Source: Mauremys mutica
Lineage: Eukaryota; Chordata; Testudines; Geoemydidae
Reading direction: 5' to 3'
Length of the DNA: 64,000 bases
Assembly: GCF_020497125.1 (NCBI RefSeq)
Contig: NC_059076.1
Coordinates: forward strand, 11,151,951 to 11,215,950
Of the stretch, positions 10,791 through 21,665 are shown piece after piece (positions within the stretch are counted from its first letter, which is position 1; each line of letters starts with the position of its first letter). The position numbers and the translations under genes were made by a program. The notes under the pieces were generated by a model. It saw nothing but the letters and a program-made list of their open reading frames with translations, did no database searches and was not told where the DNA came from.

Positions 10791-10849
10791 CTCCCCCCAC
10801 TAAAGTCCCATCAGCAAAATAATTAAGCATATACTTAAATTTAACCAGA

Positions 10850-11032
10850 TTATAGAATATCAGGGGTGGAAGGGACCTCAGGAGGTCATCTAGTCCAAGC
10901 CCCTGCTCAAAGCAGGACCCATCCCCAGACAGATTTTTTGCCTCAGTTCCCTAGATGGTCCCCTCAAGGACTGAACTCTCAACCCTGGGTTTAGCAGGCC
11001 AATGCTCAAACCACTGAGCTAGCCCTCCCACC
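10850..11032 (-). repeat. tRNA-headed SINE with CR1 tail
   Basis: On the minus strand the element begins with a tRNA-like head: an A box in TAGCTCAGTGGTTTGAGC (11021-11004) and a B box in GGTTGAGAGTTCAGTCC (10984-10968). A short spacer follows, then the CR1 3' end (GACTAGATGACCTCCTGAGG). This is the structure of the turtle Pol III SINE, which borrows the CR1 tail for mobilisation by CR1 reverse transcriptase. It is not a functional tRNA gene. Confidence 0.85.
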
Positions 11033-12394
11033 ATTGTGCCCATTGAAGTCCTGTTTTCATTGCATGTATAGGACAGAGTCCTTTCTTTTGTATGGCTGGT
11101 ATAGAGGGAGCAGCTACAACTTTAGATAATGCTTTCCCAGCCAGAAGGCCGAGAAGCGATGATGTCACCTGAAGTTGATCCAGCCAAATGGCTCCCTCGG
11201 GAGTCCTGTTGTATGGCCCAGAGGAGGAACTTTAGGATTTGTTGAGCTGCTCTGATGACCAGGAGATCGCAGAGCGATGTTCGGTCGCTGAGTTGATGGC
11301 ATTCGTTGTGAATTCTCACTTAACAGAGTGGGCCCCGTGAAGGCTGCCATCTTTCACTCCACAGAGGCCCTGATCCAGTATAATAGGTAAGCCTGCTATA
11401 AACTAATGACAGAAGGAGTTCCAAACCTGCCATCTGTAACTTTTTCTTAAACAGTCACAATATTACACTAACTAGAGAACCCCAAGAAACTGCCTTATCT
11501 AGCTTCATTACCTTTCTTTCTAGTTCCTCCTTAAGGCCCCAACCACCTCAAAAAAGTCATTACTTGGCAGGAACCAAGTGCATATTTAAAATTGAATGAA
11601 GACCCTTGTCTGATTCCCGCTTGCATCTGCTGTTTGTCTCAGAGGTCTGATGTATTTGACCACATTTGCACAGTACACATCCATAATTCGAAGGCACGAT
11701 TGTATTTGTTTTTGTAATGTCTCTTTCCAGTCAGCTTCCAAAAATGCAACCTCTAGCGTTAACACAAATATCTGGTAGGTAGTTGGATTCAGAAAGAATG
11801 GAAATCCAGCTAGGCCAATGGAAACTGAAATGATCTTAAACCCTTCCTCCTCCCAAACTGCTAGAGAAAATCTTCCAGTGTAACTATGTATTGAGGAGGA
11901 AGGAGTTGTCAGTGCAGTTGTGCCCCCTTCTGGCCTGACAAGGCATAGCAACGATTACCCCTGTCAATCATTGCTGAGTACAGCATATTTGATATTCACC
12001 TTGGCAAACACTGCAAAAAGGATACAAGCAAACAATACTTGGGAACAGAAACAAGGGTACCTAGTGGAAATGCACAGATGGGAAATAGTTGCATTCCCAT
12101 GAGAACATGAGCTGCTAGAATTTTCAATGGGAGGTGGTGGGTGCTGAAACGCTTTGAAAACTTGACCACTTAACTTAGGATCTTCACTGAGAGCCAAGCT
12201 CTCTTGGAATTTTGGCCCACTGTGTAGAAAATGACTGTTTTAATGAGAATGCTTTGAAGGTAGGGTGACACTTCAGCCTGGCACAGCTTGCTGGGGACCA
12301 CCTTGTCATCCTCACTTGGTCCTTCTGCTAGTTTATTCCCTAAGGCAACTTGGTGATGGCAGCTTTCTCACTGTTCGTATTCTGGTAGCGCTTC
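11033..12394. other. Intergenic, no feature recognised
   Basis: No recognisable exon or repeat family. A 121-codon minus-strand reading frame at 11586-11951 shows no familiar domain and has no gene context. Confidence 0.4.
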
Positions 12395-12480
12395 AAGTCC
12401 AGAGCCTTACAGTGCCAGGCATTGTAGAAATATAAAACAGTCCCTGCCCCAAAGAGCTCGGCATATCGTAGCTTCCATTT
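12395..12480. repeat. MIR-like SINE tail fragment
   Basis: The run ATAAAACAGTCCCTGCCCCAAAGAGCT is the typical tail of old sauropsid SINEs. Confidence 0.45.
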
Positions 12481-12814
12481 AAAAAAAAAATCTAGATTAG
12501 TCTCTTAATCCAAGTATGAGAGTAGATGACAACAGGTGGATACAGCAAATGCATGTAGGGAGCCCAAAGCAACAATGAAATATCGCTTGCCAGTATGATA
12601 AGCAGCCCTCTCAGAACGCCAGCTGCCTGATTAAGGTGAGATTTTTGTAGACATCCTAGCAGAGGACTGAGGTAAATTTGGGGAGCTCCTCATGGAAAAG
12701 GAGCAGCATGGGAGACAGTGTGAAGGCTAAATGTATATGATCATGTGTAGTAATGTGGCTAATCTGGATTTCTCATTTTAAAGTAGTGACCGGGCCTGGT
12801 CACTAGTGTCTGAA

Positions 12815-13010
12815 CACCTCATGATTTTCACTGTTTTCATCCTTGCAACCCTGTGAGGTTGTGTGATCATCCCCCATTTTACAGATGGCGCCGTCAGGGT
12901 GCAGAGACGAAGTGACTTTCCCAGAGTTGTACATGGAATCAGTGGCAGAGCTGAAAATTGAGCCAGGTCTCCCAAGCTGTTGGCTAGTGCCATAACCCGT
13001 GGACAGTCTC
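12815..13010 (-). repeat. MIR-type ancient SINE
   Basis: Reverse-oriented core: CCCATTTTACAGATGG, GTGCAGAGACGAAGTGACTT, CAGTGGCAGAGCTGAAAATTGAGCC, then AGGTCTCCCAAGC. Confidence 0.75.
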
Positions 13011-13900
13011 TCTGTTTTTCTGCTCTGTCCAGTAACTCTTTCCACACTGTAGCTCAGGCTTTTAGTGTGCTTAAGTTTCAGCTGCTGGTGTGAGCAGGCA
13101 GTCAGTTCTTGTCCTTGACTCTTAAGATGCCAATGCAATCATAACTTCACAATCTCTGCTGTCAATGTTCCCTTTTGAACCTCTTACTGAGGTCACTAAG
13201 GCTAAGAGCAGTCTCTCTGGATAGCTCCATTTTTATTAATGGGAACCACCAGCTGATACTCTGGGCCCACCGGTTTCTATGCCTCGTGTGTGGTGGACAG
13301 CACTCCAGTGTGGCTTCTCCCAGCACATTCAGGGGGGGCATGTCCGATGCTTGCCTGTCATTCACCCTACTGTGCTTTCTTAACTGAATCACGGAATTGT
13401 GAGTCACTTCGTATCTCTCATACTTGCCGCTGGAATTGCATTCCTCTTTGCTCTTGTCAAGGGACATCTGGGTTGCTGCAATAGCCCCCGAGTCACTTCT
13501 GTCCGGTTGATTGCTCCTGCATTTTGAAGACAGTTGCATGTTTAACTTTTCTCCTTCCTCTGCAGTGCTCAAATTACACTATTAGATAGTCCCAGTCTTC
13601 CAAACACTTAAGGAAGTGCTTAACTCCAGTGTGTGACTCCAGTGTCTACTCATGCAGAAAGTTCTTTGGGAATACAATATTGGGGTTTTCTCTATGCATT
13701 GTCACCCTCAGTTGTTTAACAAGCTAACATCTGGGCCAAATGTCCTGGGACAAACAGCCCAGGGGTAAATCTTGGCACAGAAGCATTCCATGATTAAATG
13801 AGAACTTTGTGGTGTCAGTCTATTTTTTTTTTCTTTTTCTTGAGTGGTATTAACAGCCTGGGGTTTCAAAGATGGAGACAAAGTTTGGAAGGGAAACACA
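13011..13900. other. Intergenic, no feature recognised
   Basis: No exon recognised. Minus-strand frames at 13162-13572 and 12803-13138 give low-complexity, unfamiliar peptides and are judged random. Confidence 0.4.
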
Positions 13901-14122
13901 GGCTATGTCTACACTGGCACTCTCGTCGGTAAAACTTGTCAGTCGGGGGTGTGTGTGTGCGCGGGGGTGGGGGGAACCCCCTGACCTACATAAGCTTCAC
14001 GACAGAAGCAGTGGTGTGGACAGCCCTATATTGGTGAGACACAGCCATTGCCACTCATTGGCCTTGGTTAAATTATGCCAATGGGAGAGTGATACAACTG
14101 TGCCTGTAGTGTTGATATAGCC
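13901..14122. mobile_element. Harbinger-like MITE (GGCTATGTCTACACT ends)
   Basis: Left end GGCTATGTCTACACTGGCA and right end, read in reverse complement GGCTATATCAACACTACAGG, form a diverged inverted repeat sharing the ATGTCTACAC core with the complete Harbinger copy. The interior has GTCGGTAAAACTTGTCAGTC and a GT-rich part. Non-coding, 222 bp. Confidence 0.7.
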
Positions 14123-14416
14123 AACATTGTTAAAAAGCACCCACTCCCCTGCCCTTCTGATACAGACGCTGCATAGGACTTCCCAGGTACTAGAGAGAGA
14201 ACACTGGCCATTTGACATCCATGAAATATACTTTGTGCACTAGATCAGTGATATGTAAAGCATATGATCTGGATGATGAAAATCTAAATGGTTAAACTCC
14301 CCTCTTGTAGTTTCCCTCTGGCTTTTCTTTGCCATCCAAACATCACTTTGTCTGCTGAGATCTCTCAGGTTCAGCCTCCTTCAGCTCTTCCTCTTTGTAC
14401 ATCTCTCCTTCCTGTG

Positions 14417-14909
14417 CAGGGCCGGTGCAACCATTTAGGTAACCTAGGTGGTCACCTAGGGCGCTGGGATTTGGGGGGCGGCATTTTCTTTGGCAGCGAC
14501 CGCGGCGGCCGGATCTTCGGCCGCCCCAGTCGCTGCCAGCATTTAGGCGGAGGAAGCTGGGGCAGGGGAGCACGGGGAGGGCCACCTGCAGCAAGTAAGG
14601 GAGGAGGGCACGCAGGGGAACTCCCCGCCCCGTCTCCTCCCCGAGCACGCCGTGGCTGCTTCACTTCTCCCGCCTCCCAGGCTTGCGGCGCCTAAGCTGA
14701 TTGGCGCTGCAAGCCTGGGAGGCGTGAAGCAGCGACGGTGTGCTCGGGGAGGAGGTGGAGCAGGGGTAAGCTGGGGCAGGGGCCCTCAGGGCAGAGGGTG
14801 GGGAGCTGCCGCGGGGGGGGGGGGGGACTCAGGGTGGGGGCTCGGGGATGGGGGAGGGTGCAAGGTGGAAGTTTAGCCTAGGGCGCAAAACATCCTTGCA
14901 CCAGCCCTG
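14417..14909. mobile_element. Non-autonomous hAT element (CAGGGCCGGTGCAA)
   Basis: Left end CAGGGCCGGTGCAA and right end TTGCACCAGCCCTG form a 14-bp inverted repeat with one mismatch. The flanks are TTCCTGTG and TTCCTGTA, an 8-bp duplication with one change. The 493-bp interior is GC-rich and contains a near-perfect inverted repeat with arms of about 55 bp (14635-14756). ORFs inside reflect GC richness only. Confidence 0.9.
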
Positions 14910-15200
14910 TTCCTGTACAACACAGACACCTTTCAGCTCAGGCTGATCCTTCTTCTTGCCTTTCAAAATTCTGCTCCCCAGCTAAACAGAAGAGTGGGTG
15001 ATTACAATTTCACTCAGTCAAGAGGTGAAGGAGATGCGGGCATAAGCACAATATATGGAAGAAGTGGCAACCAGATGACAAAATCTAGTCTATATCTGTA
15101 ATGGGTTTCTGGTCCAGGTCACATCATAGACATTCTGCCCAGAGTGAGGTAGTGATGCAATAACATTTAAAATGTTTTTTTTTCTTGTTCAGCATTTATT

Positions 15201-15712
15201 TCATAGAATCATAGAATCTCAGGGTTGGAAGGGACCTCAGGAGGTCATCTAGTCCAACCCCCTGCTCAAAGCAGGACCAAACCCCATTAAATCATCCCAG
15301 CCAGGGCTTTGTCAAGCCTGACCTTAAAAACCTCTAAGGAAGGAGATTCCACCACCTCCTTAGGTAACCCATTCCAGTTCTTCACCACCCTAAGTTTTTC
15401 CTAATATCCAACCTAAACCTCCCCCTCTGCAACTTGAGACCATTACTCCTCCTTCTGTCATCTTCTTCCACTGAGAACAGTCTAGATCCATCCTCTTTGG
15501 AACCCCCTTTCAGGTAGTTGAAAGCAGCTATCAAATCCCCCCTCATTCTTCTCTTCTGCAGACTAAACAATCCCAGTTCCCTCAGCTTCTCCTCATAAGT
15601 CATGTGCTCCAGCCCCCTAATCATTTTTGTTGCCCTCCGCTGGACTCTCTCCAATTTATCCACATCCTTCTCGTAGTGTGGGGCCCAAAACTGGACACAG
15701 TACCCCAGATGA
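15201..15712 (-). mobile_element. CR1 LINE 3' fragment
   Basis: Begins TCATAGAATCATAGAATCTC, the CR1 3' terminus in reverse, and continues to the ACTGGACACAGTACCCCAGA block. The minus strand retains an open stretch for the ORF2 C-terminus ([19 protein letters not shown]). It is 5' truncated at about 510 bp and is close to the young turtle consensus. Confidence 0.93.
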
Positions 15713-15968
15713 GTTAAATCCATTTTGGGTCCACTGACTTGTACAGGATCCTTTCTGCAGTGAAACTTGTTTAAAATAACCACTCATCTTTTCAAATAAT
15801 ACAAATCACCCAGTTTACATATTGAATAGATGCCCTCAGTATTTTTCTCAACATCTTTCTACTCTAGTCAGTTCCAAAACCTGATGGAATAACCTTTTTA
15901 AAGTTGTTTTTAACTGTTCAAAAAGCTTCACCATTATTAGAAATACATGATGTGCTATACAGATCACT

Positions 15969-16032
15969 CATCAGAGGGGTAGCCATGTTAGTCTGGATCT
16001 GTAAAAAGCGACAGTCCTGTACCATCTTCGAT
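15969..16032 (-). repeat. 64-bp SINE-like insert with 13-bp target duplication
   Basis: The insert CATCAGAGGGGTAGCCATGT... (64 bp) is bounded by TATACAGATCACT at 15956-15968 and 16033-16045. The sequence is the end of an abundant turtle/crocodilian interspersed repeat. The long duplication implies target-primed reverse transcription; the part kept must then be the 3' end, so the element reads on the minus strand and is severely 5' truncated. Confidence 0.8.
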
Positions 16033-16045
16033 TATACAGATCACT

Positions 16046-16605
16046 GTCTCTAATGAACAAAACTAAAGAAAAGATTTTTTTTTTTTTTAAATTTAGCCCT
16101 CAGTGGCATAGGTAGCATCTGGGACATGTGTGAAAGATTAGAAATGAAGGATTCACGAACTGTGCATGACACTTAAAATGGTATGGGACTCATCCCCCTA
16201 GAAAATTGGCTGCAGAGTTCACCTCTTGCTATATTGCTGCAATATCTAAGCTTAGTATTTAAAACAAAGGGTGAAATCCTGGCTCCACTGATGCAATGAG
16301 ACTATTGCTATTGACTTTAATGTTATCTTGAATGTGCAAACAGCTTCAGACAATAGCTGCATAGGAGGTATGAATCCCTCCATTCAATTTCAAGGTGGGG
16401 GTGATGATTCTGAAATCTAATGACAATACGTGCCATTGTTTACCATTCATTGCAGATCATCTTAGCAGAGGCATCCAGTTAATAGCACAAATTCTCAAAT
16501 CTGAGTCTCTATTTAAACACTTTAGGGCTTCATGGGAAGCTCTTGTGCAATAAGCTAGGGTTAGGCAGAGCAATACCTAACTACCTTTGAAAATCTGGGC
16601 CTTTG
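16046..16605. other. Intergenic, mostly unclassified
   Basis: Contains a diverged copy of the GGTGAAATCCTGGC MITE (16267-16330) and an A/T-rich stretch. Nothing else recognised. Confidence 0.4.
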
Positions 16606-16700
16606 ATCTTGTCTACATGGGGAAATAACCAGCATTCCTATACCAGCAGTACAACTCTACTGGTATAATTATGCTATAACTCAGTGTGTGGACACACAGA
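16606..16700. mobile_element. MITE fragment truncated by CR1
   Basis: CTTGTCTACATGGGGAAATA and CTATACCAG... to TCAGTGTGTGGACAC form one inverted-repeat half; the inner CTATACC/GGTATAA words pair. The adjacent CR1 begins immediately after. Confidence 0.5.
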
Positions 16701-17300
16701 ATAAGTTTTTCCTAATATCCAACCTAAACCTCCCCCACTGCAACTTGAGACCATTACTTCTTGTTCTGTCATCTGGTACCACTGAGAACAGTCTAGATCC
16801 ATCCTCTTTGGAACCCCCTTTCAGGTAGTTGAAAGCAGCTATCAAATCCCCCCTCATTCTTCTCTTCTGCAGACTAAACAATCTCAGTTCCCTCAGCCTC
16901 TCCTCATAAGTCATATGCTCCAGCCCCCTAATAATTTTTGTTGCCCTCCGCTGGACTCTTTCCAATTTTTCCACATCCTTCTTGTAGTGTGGGGCCCAAA
17001 ACTGGACACAGTACTCGAGATGAGGCCTCACCAATGCCGAATAGAGGGGAATGATCACATCCCTCGATCCGCTAGCAATGCCCCTACTTATATAGCCCAA
17101 AATGCCATTAGCCTTCTTGGCAACAAGGGCACACTGTTGACTCATATCCAGTTTCTCGTCCACTGTAACCCCTAGGCCTTTTTCTGCAGAACTGCTGCCT
17201 AGCCATTTGGTCCCTAGTCTGTAACAGTGCATGGGATTCTTCCGTCCTAAGTGCAGGATTCTGCATTTGTCCTTGTTGAACCTCATCTACCACTCCTCCA
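16700..17300 (-). mobile_element. CR1 LINE, open C-terminal ORF2 segment
   Basis: A 201-codon minus-strand frame (17286-16681) begins [20 protein letters not shown] and runs through [19 protein letters not shown] to [10 protein letters not shown]. This is the conserved C-terminal part of CR1 ORF2, still open. The copy lacks the 3' tail (it starts at the AAGTTTTTCCTAATATCC block) and has a deletion joining TTGAACCTCATC directly to TACCACTCCTCC. Not an autonomous element. Confidence 0.92.
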
Positions 17301-18330
17301 GGAATGATTCTACATAGCTGCATTGCAGAGCTTACTGGGCAGAACTGGAAGGGGTAGATGTGTAGATGCTTGAGGCTTTTGGTGTCTGGAAAGATATAGG
17401 AATTGGTTTGGGTCTGTTGGTGGTTTCTGCTGAAATAATCAGCAGTGAAATAGTTAACAGTGACAAACTACCATCACTAGGCTTCAGGATCAACACTTCC
17501 GCATCCACAGTGAGACTTACCTATCCAATCAGGGTAGTGACATTGCTGCAGTTTTGTTATCAGGCCTGCATTTAGCCACAGTGGTGGTGACCAGAAGTAG
17601 GCTGTCTTGTCCAATGATTCCAGGAAATGACATCTCTAGCCTATCTAACGTTTAAAACCACTAACTCTTCAAGCTTCTGAACCTCTTTCTAGACCTATAT
17701 AATAGACAATTTTTAAAAGGCCATTTGTTTGCAAGAAACCGGCAAACATACTCTAGTGCCTCCGCCCCTGCTCTCCTCTCCCTCCCCAACCATTGCTAAT
17801 ATTGAGGGGGAAATCCACAGACAACAAAATATCCCTTTGGGCCACCATAGAACTGCTACTTACTCCCACAAAAAGCTGCCCATTACCTCTGAGTTGGGCT
17901 CTTAAAACGAGCTCTACTCGCATCTAGGCAGGGCAAAGTCTTCTTTGGGAGCTGGGCCATGACAGGAGTTAAGAACTATCACAAATCTCCCCACCTTCCG
18001 CTGTAAGGGCAAGGTGCATTTCTTTGGCCCTGCCTTCTCCTACGTGAAAAGGTAGCAACACGTATGTATTCTAAAAATATTCCAAAACACTCCCCTGCAC
18101 ACTGCTCCCCCAGGGAGAGGATGAGAGAACAAATGGGACAGATGCTAGTCACATTGCTTACTGAATTGCTGCCAGTGCTCGGATGAGTGGTAGAAACCTA
18201 TATAGAGTAGGTTAGGATCCTAATCAAAGCAGCCAGGCTTCCATTGAGAACAATGGGAGCTGCTGGGAGACTCGGAGGAAAATGTGGCCCTTAGTGTTGC
18301 AAATTCCATTTAATTATCCAATTCTGCTCT
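17301..18330. other. Intergenic, no feature recognised
   Basis: No exon, RNA gene or repeat family recognised. Confidence 0.4.
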
Positions 18331-18545
18331 TCCATTGGCCTGTGATTGGGTGACCTGCATTCAGTTCCTTACTCTTCCACAGGCGTGCCGTGCCTTCTGT
18401 GATCTTGAGTAGGTTTCTCAATCTCTTGGGGCTCGGTTCTCCATCTGTAAACTAGAGATAATACTTTGTCTGTCTTGTCTATTGAGTCTTCAGGGCATGG
18501 ATGGTCTTAGCACATAGCACACTGGGACTCTGCTCTTCACTGAGG
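18331..18545 (+). repeat. MIR-type ancient SINE
   Basis: Core words TGTGATCTTGAGTAGGTTTCT, TCTCCATCTGTAAACTAGAG and the tail TCAGGGCATGGATGG are in MIR order. Confidence 0.7.
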
Positions 18546-18837
18546 CCTCTATTGTACATGTCAGGTCCCTTGTGCATTTGTGTTGTCAGCTCTCCACTAG
18601 GTCAGTCTTAATTTTTGCAATAACTTTGAGCTCGCACTTCAGTCTTGTTGCCTCTTAATTGGCCTCTTTGGCAACAAAACAAACTTGTTTCCCATTGACA
18701 TATCATAAGCCCCTCCATTCTGTTTATCATTAATGCCTTGCCTCCAATAAGATGACTAAAACTTGATGCTCTGCTCTGAATGCAGTCTAAAAAATGCATT
18801 ATGAAACATGACATCCTTGGATTTCCATAAGGATGGG

Positions 18838-19733
18838 TGAGATGTCATTCCATATTTATGAAAATATGCTTACGATATGAATGACATAACTGAGATACTT
18901 TATGCAAGATGGCTCATGTGAGATCTCATTGGAAAGGTTATGATTTACTGAATATGATTATCCAATTTGTACGCAGGTATCATTTCTGTATCTGAAATTA
19001 GGAATATGGACTATGTATCTGTATTTCAACTACATTACTTTGGGTGACGCCCACTGCTAACACTTCAGGTACAAGGATGGACAAGCCAGACAGGGCGGAT
19101 GGCCCATCAGTGAGGACAATGGACTGAAATTCCTGGCCTTCCTGTGGATGCTCCATATTGCCACTGACTCCTGGATGCTGTGATCCTACTGAGTCAGGTT
19201 GTCTTGTCACTTGATACTAAAACATTATGTGGGGTGACTTGTAACTTTCCACTGTAAGGGAAGGGGGGTCAAACTAGGAAACAAAGGACTCTTGCCTTAT
19301 GCAAATCTTATTTAAGGGTGGGGAGTGAGGTAATCCAGGTCATCAGTTCTCCCCAGCTACCCCACCCAAGGTGACTGGTGGAAACAACTAAGACTGAACT
19401 GGGGGTAAGAACTGGACCCAGGCTGGAAGGGCGTCTGGCATGTGAAGATTATTAGAACCGCATATAGGGTGAGAACTTGCATGTAACCAGTTTCTTTAGT
19501 GTATTAAGCTTAGTTTGCGAGCTCTGTTCATTTTCTTAGTAATCTGCCTTGTTCTCTTTGCTACCTGTCTCTCTGTGCAGCTGGGTGTGGCCCTGCCTGT
19601 GTGCTTGGCTGGAAAAGCTGGGGACCCTAGCCCAGAAAGACGAGGTAAACGGGGGCCCAGGCTGGCAGAACAGTCTGCCTCAGTGGTGTCCCAGCACACC
19701 CGGTGACAGCCCAGGGGGGTCTGACCTGTCACA
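18838..19733 (+). mobile_element. Solo LTR, 896 bp
   Basis: Begins TGAGATGTCATTCC and ends GACCTGTCACA, so it has the TG...CA ends of an LTR. It is flanked by a perfect 5-bp duplication ATGGG (18833-18837 and 19734-19738). A TATTTAAGGGTGGGGA block near 19310 could be the TATA region. No internal retroviral genes or second LTR are nearby, so it is a solo LTR formed by recombination. A 5-bp duplication fits Gypsy or an endogenous retrovirus; which one is not decided here. Confidence 0.85.
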
Positions 19734-20424
19734 ATGGGCTTGATGGTATTGGGTGAGGTCTGACCTCACACGGAACTCATTGGCTAGAGTAGTCCCTTCT
19801 GGTACTAAAAATTGATATGCTTGGACTTCTGTAAAATAGCCCCGTTCTAAAGATCTGGCCTAAAAATAAACGTGTGCAAAAGCTGTGAGCCTCTTAATGA
19901 CACAGCTCTCATTTTGAAACACTGAGATCTTTATTTTAAAATAGAACAGATCTGTTCCTCTCTAGTTCAGTGTGTGAGACAGAGAATTACTAACAATGAT
20001 GGAACAGATGCTGTTGCAGTGGTGAGTATATCTGAAGGTGATGGCAGATGCCATTCTGTGTAACAATAGCCAGTAAAAATGCAGGCATTACTACTTACCA
20101 CAACTCCAAATGTGCTGGGCTGTTGGCAAGCTGGAAAATACACCATGCCATTATGCAAGATAAGTGAGTTGTGTTTGTGCATGGAATCAGGATCCTGAGT
20201 CTGAGACCAATAGATGTGATGTGATGTGTTCACTTTACACTAAGAGGTAGTGACTCAGGTGCCAGGTAACAACCTCTTTATGGTCTCAATACTTTCATTC
20301 TTCTTTCTAGAAGAAGACATTACTGTATTCAGTGCCAGAAAGGTAGAGAGCTAGATTAAAATGAGCAGAATCACTGAGGATGAGGTGGGAGCTCCCTCGT
20401 TGCTGTCACTGGCCCAGGTGGAGT
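19734..20424. other. Intergenic, CR1-like scrap
   Basis: 19760-19820 (GTCCCTTCTGGTACTAAAAATTGAT) resembles an old forward-oriented CR1 end. The remainder is unclassified. Confidence 0.4.
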
Positions 20425-20550
20425 TCCAGAGTCGATGGAAGTGCATTCGGGGATCGATGTATCACGTCTAGAGGAGACACGATATATTGATCCCCGATAA
20501 ATTGATCGCTACCCGTCGATCCGGTGGGTAGTCTGGACGTCCCCAAAGCT
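20425..20550. mobile_element. MITE fragment with GGGGATCGAT words
   Basis: Contains GCATTCGGGGATCGATGTAT, TTGATCCCCGATAAATTGAT and CGATCCGGTGGGTAG. Repeated GATCGAT/ATCGATC words and internal inversion are typical of a Harbinger-type MITE end. Confidence 0.55.
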
Positions 20551-20689
20551 AGGGCGGATAGGTCTCCTCAAGCTGGAGACCTTAGTGGTAGACATAACTG
20601 AGAGGCAGCGGGTTCAGTACATAGGATACTCACTTAGCAGTTGAGTCCTAGTCCTCAGCTGGTGTAAATAGTCATAACTTCACGGGAGT

Positions 20690-20910
20690 CAATTTACCCC
20701 AAGCTGTCTGAGGTTCTATACCTCGCTCTGCCACAGACTTCGCCATGTGACCTGGGACAAGCCACTTCCCCAAGCCTATTTCCATTCCCATCCTTTCTTT
20801 GAACCAGGGACCATCTCTTACTATGTGTGTTGCACCATGCCTGTCACCATGGGGCTGCAATCTTGATCTGGCTCTTCATTCAGCATTACGGTAGCACCCA
20901 GATGTGATTT
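20690..20910 (+). repeat. MIR-type ancient SINE
   Basis: CTCTGCCACAGACTTCGCCA, TGTGACCTGGGACAAGCCAC and the tail AGGGACCATCTCTTACTATG follow the MIR layout. Confidence 0.7.
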
Positions 20911-20951
20911 TTTTTTTTTAAACTACTCCCATTTTACATCCAGCCTTGGTA

Positions 20952-21665
20952 TCATAGAATCATAGAAGGGACCATTATGATCATCTAGTCTGACCTCCCG
21001 CAAGATGCAGGCCACAAAAGCTGACCCACCCACTCCTGAAATAATTCTCTCCCTTGACTCAGCTGTTGAAGTCCCCAAATCCTGATTTAAAGACTTCAAG
21101 TAGCAGATAATCCTCCAGCAAGCGACCCCTGCCCCATGCTGCGGAGGAAGGCGAAAAACCTCCAGGGCCACTGCCAATCTACCCTGGAGGAAAATTCCTT
21201 CCCGACCCCAAATATGGCGATCAGCTGAACCCCGAGCATGCGGGCAAGACTCTCCAGCCAGACACTCAGGAAAAAGACTTTCAATATCCCAACATTGACC
21301 CTCGGTACTAATTACCAGTGGTCGCACGTTATTGACCTATTGACTAAATCACGTTATCCTATCAAACCATTCCCTCCATAAACTTATCAAGCTTATCTTA
21401 AAGCCAGAGAGGCCCTTCACCCCCACTGTTTCCCTCGGTAGGCTGTTCCAGAATTTCACTCCCCTGATGGTTAGAAACCTTCGTCTAATTTCAAGCCTAA
21501 ACTTCCCGACTGCCAATTTATATCCATTTGTTCTCGTGTCCACATTAGTACTGAGCTGAAATAATTCCTCTCCCTCCCTGGTATTTATCCCTCTGATATA
21601 TTTAAAGAGAGCAATCATATCTCCTCTCAACCTTCTTTTGGTTGAGGAAAACAAACCGAGCTACT
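20952..21665 (-). mobile_element. CR1 LINE of another subfamily, 3' part
   Basis: Reverse-oriented 3' tail (CATAGAAGGGACCATTATGATC) followed by a longer, distinct 3' UTR than the other copies here, then ORF2. The minus frame 21654-21349 (SSTKRRLRGDMIALFKYIRG ... FWNSLPRETVG) is the C-terminus of a CR1 reverse transcriptase. 5' truncated. Confidence 0.88.

Noticed and set aside
10968..11021. tRNA gene
   Set aside because: The A and B boxes belong to a SINE head joined to a CR1 tail; no complete cloverleaf or proper 3' end.
11586..11951. 121-codon minus-strand ORF
   Set aside because: No familiar motif, splice context or promoter; length is within chance for this much sequence.
16681..17286. 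Host gene from the 201-codon minus ORF
   Set aside because: It is the C-terminal part of CR1 ORF2, truncated at both ends.
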